Below are positions 1 to 7,868 of a stretch of DNA of 24,215 nucleotides, piece by piece. Both the position numbers and the translations under genes were made by a program. The notes beneath the pieces were generated by a model that was given only the letters and a program-made list of their open reading frames with translations, had not been told where the DNA came from and made no database searches. The stretch spans positions 1 through 24,215 of the forward strand of contig CALINC010000031.1 of the NCBI GenBank assembly GCA_938045195.1, given 5' to 3'. The stretch comes from an uncultured Treponema sp. GTDB lineage: Bacteria; Spirochaetota; Spirochaetia; Treponematales; Treponemataceae. Position 1 is the first letter of the stretch. Every line of letters starts with the position of its first letter.

Positions 1-1
1 T

Positions 2-220
2 GAATGCTATCGGATGCGCTTAAAATGGAATGCTATGGAAAAAAGCATCGAAGAACAAAAATCTGCCGGTATCAAGCATATTGTTGTTGATAAAGAAACT
101 TTTGTATCAAAATGGCGGAATTATTCCGATTGGTCTAATCCCGATGACAAGGAAATCGATGATTGGCCTAATAGTGCTTATGCAAAAGTATATGGGGTGG
201 AGACTTTTACAGCAAAATAA
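2..220 (+). CDS. C-terminal fragment of an unidentified protein (5' end outside window)
   Basis: The frame is open from the first bases of the window to a TAA at 218-220, so this is the 3' end of a gene that starts upstream. The visible 72 or so residues are hydrophilic, with a charged helical stretch (around the MEKSIEEQK segment) followed by a Trp- and Asp-rich tail (SDWSNP, DDWPNS) and a final AKVYGVETF segment. No membrane segment is visible. The tail is reminiscent of the C-terminal extracytoplasmic part of large multi-spanning membrane proteins of the DUF6056 type, but I cannot confirm that from so short a piece. An internal ATG at 14 is in frame but has no convincing ribosome binding site. 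A 71-base gap separates it from wzm. Confidence 0.6.
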   Translation, partial: ECYRMRLKWNAMEKSIEEQKSAGIKHIVVDKETFVSKWRNYSDWSNPDDKEIDDWPNSAYAKVYGVETFTAK

Positions 221-291
221 GGTTGTAATCAAATATCTTTCGCACTGAATGCTGTAAATAATGAAAGTATAAACAGAGGAGTTACAAACGT

Positions 292-1146
292 TTGTTAAAC
301 ATAACTGATAAAGATTGGGATTTAATTATTGAGCCGAAACGTAAATTGTTTGATTTACCGATACGGGAAGTTATTAGGTATCGTGACCTTATTGTTCTTT
401 TTATAAAGAGAGATTTTGTTACACAGTATAAGCAGACAATTTTGGGGCCCTTGTGGTTTATTATAAATCCGCTTATTTCAACGGTAATGTATGCTTTCGT
501 ATTTGGCAATCTGGCAAAATTAAGTACTGATGGGGTTCCTCATATTTTATTTTATTATGCAGGGACAATGTTATGGACTTTTTTTGCAGGCTGTTTTACC
601 GATGCTACAAATATCTTTGTAAATAATGCATCTTTATTTGGAAAGGTTTATTTTCCTCGTCTGACTGTTCCTATAAGTAATATTGCGAGTAATGTTACAA
701 GAATATTGGTGCAATTTTTGTGTTTGATGGGCTTTTTTGTTTATTATTTAGTAACCTCAGATGTTTTAAGACCTTCTTTGTTGGCTCTTCTTTTTCCTCT
801 TATTTTGATTTGGATTGCATCTGTTGCAACGGGTATGGGGATGGTTATATCGGCTTTAACAACTAAGTATAAGGATTTAAGACTCCTAGTAAATTTTGCC
901 TTAAATCTTGCAATGTATGCTACGGCTGTAGTTTATCCTGTGTCTCAAATTCCTCAAAGGTTTCATTGGGTATTATATGCTAATCCGATGAATGCTCCTA
1001 TTGAACTTTTTCGGGTTTTGTTTTATGGGGCCGGCGGAATTCCCTTTCAGGCAATTATTTCGAGTATTTTGCTGACTTTTTTCTTTTTGTTTATAGGGCT
1101 TATTATGTTTAATCAAAATGAGCGTAACTTTATTGATGTGGTGTAG
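292..1146 (+). CDS. wzm: ABC-2 type polysaccharide export permease (Wzm-like)
   Basis: This is the membrane half of an ABC exporter that moves a finished, lipid-linked polysaccharide across the inner membrane. Its ATPase partner is encoded at 2130-3401. The 284-residue length is normal for Wzm/RfbA-type permeases of the ABC2_membrane family. The N-terminus carries the typical cytoplasmic segment (LIVLFIKRDF, then QYKQTILGPLWF) before the first of about six hydrophobic segments, at roughly residues 45-70, 83-103, 124-153, 158-185, 195-220 and 253-278. The start is TTG at 292, preceded by an AGAGGAG ribosome binding site at 274-280. No ATG lies close enough to compete. The gene is unusual in being separated from its ATPase by a two-gene toxin module. 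Confidence 0.93.
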   Translation: MLNITDKDWDLIIEPKRKLFDLPIREVIRYRDLIVLFIKRDFVTQYKQTILGPLWFIINPLISTVMYAFVFGNLAKLSTDGVPHILFYYAGTMLWTFFAGCFTDATNIFVNNASLFGKVYFPRLTVPISNIASNVTRILVQFLCLMGFFVYYLVTSDVLRPSLLALLFPLILIWIASVATGMGMVISALTTKYKDLRLLVNFALNLAMYATAVVYPVSQIPQRFHWVLYANPMNAPIELFRVLFYGAGGIPFQAIISSILLTFFFLFIGLIMFNQNERNFIDVV

Positions 1147-1181
1147 GAGACATACAGCGAGCTTTAGCAAGCAGGAATTAT

Positions 1182-1484
1182 ATGATGAAATCAATGATAC
1201 GGGATTGCTTATGGGATTATAGTATCAGTGAACCGGAACTGCAGTCTATCATTACAGGCGGTGATATGAAAAAAAAGCAATGGCTTTTTAATCGCATTGT
1301 GTATAACTCGCAGGATAAAATCGGCGATTTGCTGTTGTTTTCCAAAAAGGATTTATGCACTCTTTTTGACGGCTTTACTTTTTCTCATCGTTCCGGTTTA
1401 ACATGGGAAGTATACATGGCCTTGAGAAACACAATGCTGAACGAACGGCAGTATATAGAAAAGTTACAATGGAAAAAGATATAG
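1182..1484 (+). CDS. Small protein paired with AbiEii-like toxin, possible antitoxin
   Basis: A 100-residue protein of no family I can name with certainty. It is charged, predicted mostly helical, and contains an LLLFSKKDLCTLFDGF segment. It sits directly upstream of, and overlaps by 16 bases, an AbiEii-type nucleotidyltransferase. That arrangement is typical of type IV toxin-antitoxin pairs, in which the upstream gene encodes the antitoxin. It is much shorter than classical AbiEi antitoxins and I see no clear winged helix, so the antitoxin role is inferred from position only. Two adjacent ATG codons (1182 and 1185) follow an AGGA at 1173-1176; either could be used. The gene starts 35 bases after wzm, so it probably shares the transcript. 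Confidence 0.6.
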   Translation: MMKSMIRDCLWDYSISEPELQSIITGGDMKKKQWLFNRIVYNSQDKIGDLLLFSKKDLCTLFDGFTFSHRSGLTWEVYMALRNTMLNERQYIEKLQWKKI

Positions 1485-2137
1485 TGCAGAATTATGATGA
1501 GTTGTATGCTCTTCAAGATAGGGTATTAGGGATTGTCTTTTCAGAAGAGACTCCGTTTTATTTGACAGGAGGAACTGCGCTCCATCGCTTTTATTGCAAT
1601 GCACGTTATTCAGACGATTTGGATTTTTTTATGAACGGACAACCCTATTTTTATGATGAAGTCAAAGAGATTATCTATAGGTTAAGAAAATACTTTGAAA
1701 TTGAAACTGTGATAAATACAAAAGATTTTTTGCGGATAAAAATAGGACAATTGAAAATTGACTTTGTAAACGATAGAGTATATAAGTATGGAATTTCAAA
1801 TAAAATACGCGATTTTGCTGTTGATAATGTGTTTAATATACTGGCAAATAAATTAACGGCAGTTATCGGACGTGATGAGGAAAAAGATGTCTTTGACATT
1901 GTTTCCGTTTGTTTGATGTATGAATTTGATTGGAAAATGATTTTGAAAGCAGCGCATCAAAAAGAATACTTTGATGATTGTACGCTTATTGAGCGCTTAA
2001 AAACGTTTCCGCTTTGGTGGCTGGAAAATCTGAAATTGATAAAACCTATGCCTATAACGGAAACTCTGATTTCTACACTCTGTCAGGATATAAGCCACAA
2101 GGATAAAAACTCGGTGTTTGGGATTAAATATGAGTAA
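1469..2137 (+). CDS. AbiEii/AbiGii-family nucleotidyltransferase toxin
   Basis: A 222-residue protein of the AbiEii nucleotidyltransferase family, whose members act as growth-inhibiting toxins in abortive-infection (type IV toxin-antitoxin) systems. The family motifs are clear: GGTAL at residues 34-38, followed by SDDLDFF from residue 48, which supplies the metal-binding acidic pair. A further Asp near residue 90 (KIDFV) matches the third acidic position. I chose ATG 1469 because the longer frame from 1403 would overlap the upstream small gene by 82 bases and add residues that look non-coding. The 16-base overlap with 1182-1484 suggests translational coupling. The 3' end overlaps the wzt start by 8 bases, so this module is firmly embedded in the exporter operon. 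Confidence 0.85.
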   Translation: MEKDIVQNYDELYALQDRVLGIVFSEETPFYLTGGTALHRFYCNARYSDDLDFFMNGQPYFYDEVKEIIYRLRKYFEIETVINTKDFLRIKIGQLKIDFVNDRVYKYGISNKIRDFAVDNVFNILANKLTAVIGRDEEKDVFDIVSVCLMYEFDWKMILKAAHQKEYFDDCTLIERLKTFPLWWLENLKLIKPMPITETLISTLCQDISHKDKNSVFGIKYE

Positions 2138-3401
2138 TACTGTAATAAAGATAGAGCATCTCTCAAAGATGTATAAACTGGGAACAATAAACAACGATGC
2201 TCTTTTTAGGGATATTCAAAGTTGGTGGGCGTTAAAACGAGGAAAGGAGGATCCTCATGGGAAGATAGGGGTTGATAAGTATGAAGGCTCCGATACCGAA
2301 TTTTGGGCATTAAAGGATTTAACTTTTGATATTAAGCAAGGGGACAGGGTTGGTATAATCGGCAAAAACGGAGCCGGTAAATCGACTCTTTTAAAAGTGC
2401 TTTCACGCATAACGACACCTACTGAAGGGACTGTAAAAATAAGAGGAAAGGTTTCAAGCTTACTGGAAGTAGGTACGGGGTTTCATGGTGAACTTACAGG
2501 ACGTGAAAACATTTATCTTAATGGTGCGATTCTTGGAATGAAAAAACGGGAGATTGACCGTAAACTTGATGAGATTATAGATTTTTCAGGTATTGAAAAA
2601 CACATAGATACACCGGTAAAACGGTATTCAAGCGGGATGTATGTCCGTCTTGCCTTTGCGGTTGCCGCTCATTTGGATAGCGATATTTTGATAGCTGATG
2701 AAGTGCTGGCTGTAGGTGATGCTGAATTCCAAAAGAAGGCTATTGGGAAGATGGGAGATCTTTCAACCAGCGAGGGCCGTACGATTTTATTCGTAAGCCA
2801 TAATATGACATCTATTAGAAGTTTGTGTTCGAGATGTGTAGTTTTGAATCGTGGTAAGATATTTTTTAATGGTAGTGTAGATGAAGCTATCAGTGCACAC
2901 ATGGATCAGTCGCATGGAGACTTATTGATTGATTATGAATTTAATAAGTCTGAAATAAATCATCCGTATTTAGGAAAAAAAATATTTATAAAAAAATTAG
3001 AGTTTACGGAAAAACAAAAACCAATTTATGATTCTAAAGAAAAGATGAAAATTAAGATTTATTGGGAATCTTATTTAAAATCTGAAGGTATTAGATGTAG
3101 AATTGAAATACATAGTCTGGATGATTCTATTGTAGGTATGATGGAGTCATCGCCTTTTTTATCTGTTGATGGCGTGAGTGAGGGTGAATCTGTTTTTTCA
3201 GTTGATTTAAGAAATCTGACTGCAGGAGAGTATTATTTTAGACTTTCTTTTTTTACTTTAAATTCTCTTGGCATACATACCGGAGTCAGTGATACACCGC
3301 GGAAGATATTTTTTAAAGTATTTGATTCTGTGACGAATAGAACTGGATGGTTAAGACAATATTGGGGGTATGTGCGTTTACCCGATATTGAAGTTTTATA
3401 A
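2130..3401 (+). CDS. wzt: Polysaccharide export ATPase with C-terminal glycan-binding domain (Wzt-like)
   Basis: The ATPase of the Wzm/Wzt exporter, 423 residues. The nucleotide-binding domain (about residues 1-255) shows Walker A GKNGAGKST near residues 78-86, the family-typical signature YSSGM near 166-170, Walker B ILIADE followed by VLAVGD near 186-197, and the H-loop FVSHN. The remaining 160 or so residues form a beta-rich domain of the Wzt_C type, which in characterised O-antigen exporters recognises the chemically marked chain end. ATG 2130 is preferred over the in-frame TTG at 2118 because it gives the usual N-terminus (MSNTVIKIEHLSKMY). Base composition falls sharply after about 2930: hand-counted lines in the ATPase part have about 47% GC, those in the C-terminal part 17-32%, suggesting a recombinational join. 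Confidence 0.94.
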   Translation: MSNTVIKIEHLSKMYKLGTINNDALFRDIQSWWALKRGKEDPHGKIGVDKYEGSDTEFWALKDLTFDIKQGDRVGIIGKNGAGKSTLLKVLSRITTPTEGTVKIRGKVSSLLEVGTGFHGELTGRENIYLNGAILGMKKREIDRKLDEIIDFSGIEKHIDTPVKRYSSGMYVRLAFAVAAHLDSDILIADEVLAVGDAEFQKKAIGKMGDLSTSEGRTILFVSHNMTSIRSLCSRCVVLNRGKIFFNGSVDEAISAHMDQSHGDLLIDYEFNKSEINHPYLGKKIFIKKLEFTEKQKPIYDSKEKMKIKIYWESYLKSEGIRCRIEIHSLDDSIVGMMESSPFLSVDGVSEGESVFSVDLRNLTAGEYYFRLSFFTLNSLGIHTGVSDTPRKIFFKVFDSVTNRTGWLRQYWGYVRLPDIEVL

Positions 3402-3450
3402 TAATAAAAGCGTATATAAAAAATACGGCATATAGGAGATTTTTGAAGCT

Positions 3451-4256
3451 ATGAATATTGTAGGTTTGTTATCAAAGGTATTACCTTCTTCAATGAAAGA
3501 AAGACTTAAGAGTTCTGCTTTCTTCGATTGTTATATTAGGTATGTAAATAGAAATAACTATCCAATTAGTTTAGATTATTTAAAGGCACAAGAGTGGATA
3601 AAAAATGCAAAAAATATGGTTGATTTAGGTTGTGGTTCCAGCCCTCATTGGAAAGCTTCTGTTGCAGTTGATAAATATATAGAGCCTCTTCATAGAAAAT
3701 TCGGGGGTAATGAAAAAATTGATGTGTCAAAAATGCGATCTCAGGGTATAAAATTTATAAAAGCAGATTTAGAAAATTTACCGTTTAAGGATAATGAATT
3801 TGATTTGGCATATTCTCATCATGTTGTAGAACATTTGGATAATCCAGCCCTTGCAATGGAAGAAATGATGAGGATCGCGGAGGGGGGGTAATTATATGTC
3901 CAGGAATGTTAGCTGAACATGTCTTTGGTAGAAAATATCACAAGTGGATAGTAACAAGCAGAAAAAATCTGTTGATTTTTATTGAAAAAAATTGGGAAAT
4001 GCCGCTTTTTGGAGAGGGCCCGTTTGTAATAAATGGGAAAACAAAAAAATCCAAAAATTGTAATCCATTTGACTTACTTTTAAATGACGGTAACTGGTAT
4101 CATGGTAGAGATAAATATAAAAACCTTAGTCATCTGATTAGAAAATATTGGTATGGTCATGATAACTGTATGGAAACCTGTTTTTTGTGGAAAAAAGCTT
4201 TTAACTATATTGTCATATATAATGATGGTCGAATTATTTCTTCGTTTGATCAATGA
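3451..4256 (+). pseudogene. SAM-dependent methyltransferase, out of frame at a G7 tract (probably phase-variable, OFF)
   Basis: A class I methyltransferase (Methyltransf_11 type) read in two frames. The first half, ATG 3451 to the TAA at 3889-3891, contains the SAM-binding motif VDLGCGS near residue 57 and the later LPFKDNEFD and VVEHLDNP motifs. The frame then stops directly after seven G residues at 3882-3888. The second half continues from the same tract in another frame (VIICPGMLAEHVFG onward) to 4256. One extra G (G8) would join them as EGGVIICPG and give a 268-residue protein of normal length. An AGGAG at 3434-3438 precedes the start. The gene follows wzt by 49 bases, so it may modify the chain end that Wzt senses; this is inference. 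A sequencing error in the tract is the alternative. Confidence 0.85.
3882..3888 (+). repeat. G7 homopolymer causing the methyltransferase frameshift
   Basis: Seven consecutive G residues after GCGGA, in AT-rich coding sequence. With G7 the frame reads GAG GGG GGG TAA and stops. With G8 it reads through into the rest of the methyltransferase. With G9 it ends about ten codons later at a TGA. This is the expected layout of a slipped-strand contingency tract. Confidence 0.85.
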
Positions 4257-4272
4257 AATCATGAAAGATGTT

Positions 4273-4299
4273 TTTAATATATATTAAATTATTTAATAT
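4273..4299. repeat. Overlapping AT-rich palindromes in a short intergenic gap
   Basis: Between the broken methyltransferase and the GT4 gene lies a perfect 16-base AT palindrome (4273-4288). It overlaps a 9-base inverted repeat with a single-base loop (4281-4289 and 4291-4299). All pairs are A-T, so the structure is weak, and no T-run follows. It could be a promoter-like AT element or chance in AT-rich DNA; no function is assigned. Confidence 0.35.
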
Positions 4300-4311
4300 A
4301 GGATATTTTTT

Positions 4312-5475
4312 ATGAAAAAATTAGTTTTTTTTCCGTCAGATGCTATTAGTACATATATACGATTAGGGATGACGTATGAGCATTTGGAAGGGTATTATAA
4401 TCCCGGTAATTATTTTGATGAAGTGTATTGTCTATCACCTTGGGGAGAGGTTGAAGAGGAGGTCATAGGTAAAATACATTATATTAAGGCAGATCCTTTT
4501 AAATTTGTAAAGATAATAAAAAAGATAAAACCTGATGTAATCAGAGGCTATGGCGGATATTGTTGTGCTGACTGGGTATCTTATAGTAAGGTAAAAGGAA
4601 TTCCTACTGTTGTGTCTGTGCATGATACAAACCCGGCTACTATTTATGATTCATTAAAATATGCTGACGGGATTATTTGTATGAGTCAAGCAGTAAAAGA
4701 TTCTGTTATTAAGCTTATTCCTGATATTACAAAGAATATATGGATTATGCCTAATCGTATTGATATAAATCTTTTTTCAAAAAAGACAGATATTAATTTT
4801 TTTCAGCATCTGAATAAGAGATTTCCGGGTAAAAAACATATTTTACATGTCGGCAGAAAAACTCGGCAGAAAAATTTAGATACGGTCATAAAAGCGATGA
4901 AATATCTTGACGATGACATCGTAAGTATATTTATCGGTTTAGGTGACATTGATGAATATAAAAATCTTGCTACTGAGGAAAAAGTAGTAGATAGGTGTTT
5001 TTTTGTGGACAGCGTTCCAAATGATGAATTGCCTTTATGGTATTCTTGGTGTGACTGCATGTGTACTCCGTCCCGATGGGAAGGCTTTGGCTTTGTATTT
5101 ATTGAGGCCGCTGCGTGCGAAGCGTGTGTTGTAACTTCAAATATCGGTCCGATGAATGAGTATTTTACTAATGGACTTAATTCAATTTTAATTGATGATT
5201 ACGAGAATCCTCTGATTTTGGCGAATGCAATACAATATGCACTACGCGATTCTAAAGAAATTCAAGAGATAAGAAAAAAAGCCCGTGATGTTGGCTTAAA
5301 ATTTCAAAAAGATATAATTGATCAACAGGAAATAAGTATTTATGAAACTATGTTTAAAATAAAACCTAATAACAAAGTCAATAATAGTTTAAAAATAAGA
5401 AAAATTGAGGTTATAAAAAAAATCATATTTTTGTTTTTAAAAAGAATCGGTTTAGGCATATTACTAAAAAAGTAA
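4312..5475 (+). CDS. Glycosyltransferase family 4 (GT-B fold)
   Basis: A 387-residue GT-B enzyme that would transfer a sugar from a nucleotide donor to the growing glycan on the cytoplasmic side of the membrane. The C-terminal Glycos_transf_1 domain is recognisable. ILHVGRKTRQKN near residue 178 opens the donor domain, and SRWEGFGFVFIEAAA from residue 254 holds the E-x7-E region (Glu257 and the later Glu) that binds the nucleotide-sugar. The N-terminal half contains the acceptor domain (VVSVHDTNP, ADGIICMSQ). The C-terminus is a basic, amphipathic to hydrophobic helix (IIFLFLKRIGLGILLKK) that could anchor it to the membrane. ATG 4312 follows AGGA at 4300-4303 with 8-base spacing. Donor and linkage cannot be deduced. 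Confidence 0.9.
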   Translation: MKKLVFFPSDAISTYIRLGMTYEHLEGYYNPGNYFDEVYCLSPWGEVEEEVIGKIHYIKADPFKFVKIIKKIKPDVIRGYGGYCCADWVSYSKVKGIPTVVSVHDTNPATIYDSLKYADGIICMSQAVKDSVIKLIPDITKNIWIMPNRIDINLFSKKTDINFFQHLNKRFPGKKHILHVGRKTRQKNLDTVIKAMKYLDDDIVSIFIGLGDIDEYKNLATEEKVVDRCFFVDSVPNDELPLWYSWCDCMCTPSRWEGFGFVFIEAAACEACVVTSNIGPMNEYFTNGLNSILIDDYENPLILANAIQYALRDSKEIQEIRKKARDVGLKFQKDIIDQQEISIYETMFKIKPNNKVNNSLKIRKIEVIKKIIFLFLKRIGLGILLKK

Positions 5476-5523
5476 TAGTTGGTATTGTCTGATGTGTTAA
5501 ATATTTAAATAATCAGAGGTTCA

Positions 5524-6299
5524 ATAAAAATAAAAACCATTAAAACTTTCATCAAGTCGGTATTACAACACAAAAAGGTAGTTTATGACAAAGCTTTAAC
5601 AGATGAGCAGTGGGGTGATTTATATAATCCTTCAATTGTTGATGACTTAGTTAATAATGCCAAAAGCGGAAATGTTTCTATCTGGTTAAAACATCTCGTT
5701 GAAATAAGCCAAAAAAATGAAAAGATCTTGGAAATAGGCTGTGGAACAGGTATTACATCTGTTTGGCTTGCTATGCATGGCAGAAATTCTACCGCATTGG
5801 ATTTTTCTAAAAAGCCTTGACTTGTGCAACAGAGTTGGCATCTCGGACAAATGTAGATATACATTCGACCTTTGCAGATGCTACAAAGCCTCTCCCGTTT
5901 AAGGAAAATGAATTTGATACGGTATTTCAGGCCGGTCTATTGGAACACTTTGATAGAGATGAGAGAGTCTCTCTACTAAGAAGTGGGGTAACAAAACGTA
6001 TGATTTCTTTAATTCCCAATGCAGCTTCAATAGCATATAGAACGGGAAAAGCCATAATGGAAGCAAACGGTACTTGGCCGTATGGAAAAGAATGTCCGCA
6101 ATACAGTTTGGCTAAAGAATTTGAAGAAGCGGGGTTTGGAAATATAACCGAATATACAATTGGGAAAGAGCATGCTTTACAATTTTTACCAGAAGATAAT
6201 TATTTGCGTATTGCTTTGGATAGATGGATAAAAGAGAATGCTTGTGAGGATGATTGTCATCAAGGGTATCTTTTGGTTACAATCGGAACCAAGAAATAA
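5524..6299 (+). pseudogene. SAM-dependent methyltransferase remnant with frameshift and no standard start codon
   Basis: A second class I methyltransferase in two frames. The upstream part runs without a stop from about 5524 (ribosome-binding-like AGAGG at 5515-5519) through LEIGCGTG, the SAM-binding motif, to a TGA at 5818-5820. The downstream part continues in the -1 frame from about 5811 (ATKPLPFKENEFD, QAGLLEHF, KRMISLIPNA) to 6299. One extra A in the A5 run at 5809-5813 would restore SKKAL and a protein of about 258 residues. In addition, no ATG, GTG or TTG exists in the right place at the 5' end: the codon spaced correctly from AGAGG is ATA. Two lesions favour a decaying gene. A -1 ribosomal slip at AAA AAG would also restore the frame, but would not explain the missing start. 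Confidence 0.78.
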
Positions 6300-6322
6300 A
6301 TTAACTACAGAAGGTAGAAAAT

Positions 6323-7849
6323 ATGGATAATATTCAGAGGTTTAAAAATTGTATTAACTGGATAAAAAATAATTCAATTAATGATTCCGGTATTACCGTA
6401 ACATCAAAACAGAAAAAAATATATCCGGAAGTAACCGGCTATTACATACCTACTTTAATTGAATGGGGCTATAAAGGATTAGCAGCAAACTATGCAAAAT
6501 CCTTATGTTCTATACAAAAGCCTGATGGGGCTTGGTATGATTCAGGGAATATACGTCCGTATATTTTTGATACGGCACAGATTCTAAAAGGATTAATAGC
6601 AATATATCCTCTAATGCCCGAAATAAAAACAAATATCATTAAAGGCTGTGATTGGATTTTGTGCAATATGACTGAAGAGGGGCGTTTAAAACCTGCTTTT
6701 GATAACTGCTTTCCTGAAGATGACTCTTTTTATTCGGAATTAATTCATACCTATTGCCTTACTCCTTTAAAAGATGCTGCAAAGCTTTTTAATAAGCCGG
6801 AATATGAAAAATCGGTTGTAAAAATTAAAAATTATTATATTGCAAATTATAAACAAAAAATTCTCAATTTTAGCCTTTTGTCACATTTTTATGCATATGT
6901 TATGGAAGGTCTTCTTGATATGGGAGAAACCGAACTTATAAAAGAAGCTATGCATAATATTGAAAAATTCCGCAATAAAAAAGGCGGAATTCCCGGTTTA
7001 AATAATGTCGATTGGGTATGTTCTACCGGAATGTTTCAGTTGGCTCTTGTGTATTATAAATTAGGAGAACTTGAAAAAGGAAACAGCCTTTTTGAGTATG
7101 CCTGTTCATTGCAAAATGATTCGGGCGGCTGGTACGGAAGTTATCCGGTCTCATTTATAAATAAATACTTTACATTCGGCAATAAAAAAGCTCATTATTT
7201 TCCCGATGAAGAAATTTCTTGGGCAAATAAATATTTTTTGGATGCTTTGGCATTTAAAGAAAAACTGGAATTCGAAAAGATGTCTCCTATTTTTGGGGAC
7301 ACAATAGAAAAATCGGATGGTCGGTATCTTGCCGTAAAAAGTTTGTTGGAAGACTGCCAAAATAAAAACTCTTCTAATAACTCTGTAACTGTTTGCGATG
7401 TAGGATGCGGTAAAGGACGTTACCTAAATAATTTGATCGAAGATTATCCGTCTAATACATATTTTGCTGTAGACCTTTCAGAGACAGTAATGACAAAGAT
7501 CAATAAAACTGTATCGAAAAAATCCGGACGGCTTACAAATATTCCGCATGAAAATGAAAAATTCGATTTTGTGTATGTATGTGAAGCATTAGAACATGCT
7601 ATTAATATAAACGGTGCTTTACAGGAACTGTATCGGATAACGAAAAAAAACGGAACTTTTTTTGTTATTGACAAACCTATTGAAAAGCTTGGAGCTCTTG
7701 AACTTGATCCTTGGGAACAGTGGATTAGTGATAAGGATATGCATGATTTTGCCATTAGCCATAACTGTACCTTAGAAATAATACCGTCAATAGAATATGA
7801 GAATGGAAAAGATGACGGTTTATTTAGAGGCTGGATATTTAGAAAATAA
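6323..7849 (+). CDS. Fusion of an alpha/alpha-barrel domain to a SAM-dependent methyltransferase
   Basis: A 508-residue two-domain protein. Residues 1 to about 320 look like an alpha/alpha toroid of the six-hairpin or terpenoid-cyclase-like type, with repeated motifs of the QW kind (QKPDGAWYD, then QNDSGGWYG) and a conserved-looking YPEVTGYYIPTL segment. Residues about 340-508 are a class I methyltransferase with CDVGCGKGRYL (Asp359) as the SAM-binding loop, FAVDLSE, the FDFVYVCEALEH motif IV region and a late beta-strand FFVIDKP. The start ATG 6323 follows an AGAAGG. There is no signal peptide, so it should act in the cytoplasm. The barrel may bind a glycan or lipid-linked oligosaccharide that the other domain methylates; that is inference. 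It is 23 bases downstream of the broken methyltransferase. Confidence 0.8.
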   Translation: MDNIQRFKNCINWIKNNSINDSGITVTSKQKKIYPEVTGYYIPTLIEWGYKGLAANYAKSLCSIQKPDGAWYDSGNIRPYIFDTAQILKGLIAIYPLMPEIKTNIIKGCDWILCNMTEEGRLKPAFDNCFPEDDSFYSELIHTYCLTPLKDAAKLFNKPEYEKSVVKIKNYYIANYKQKILNFSLLSHFYAYVMEGLLDMGETELIKEAMHNIEKFRNKKGGIPGLNNVDWVCSTGMFQLALVYYKLGELEKGNSLFEYACSLQNDSGGWYGSYPVSFINKYFTFGNKKAHYFPDEEISWANKYFLDALAFKEKLEFEKMSPIFGDTIEKSDGRYLAVKSLLEDCQNKNSSNNSVTVCDVGCGKGRYLNNLIEDYPSNTYFAVDLSETVMTKINKTVSKKSGRLTNIPHENEKFDFVYVCEALEHAININGALQELYRITKKNGTFFVIDKPIEKLGALELDPWEQWISDKDMHDFAISHNCTLEIIPSIEYENGKDDGLFRGWIFRK

Positions 7850-7868
7850 TATTTTGGGAGAACTGTAA

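Noticed and set aside
1403..1468. Longer N-terminus for the AbiEii-like toxin starting at 1403
   Set aside because: The added residues are the shifted-frame reading of the upstream small gene; ATG 1469 gives a normal family N-terminus.
5809..5820. Programmed -1 ribosomal frameshift at AAA AAG in the second methyltransferase
   Set aside because: The base before the slip site is T, so only one tRNA can re-pair well. No stimulatory structure was seen, and the gene also lacks a standard start codon, so mutation is simpler.
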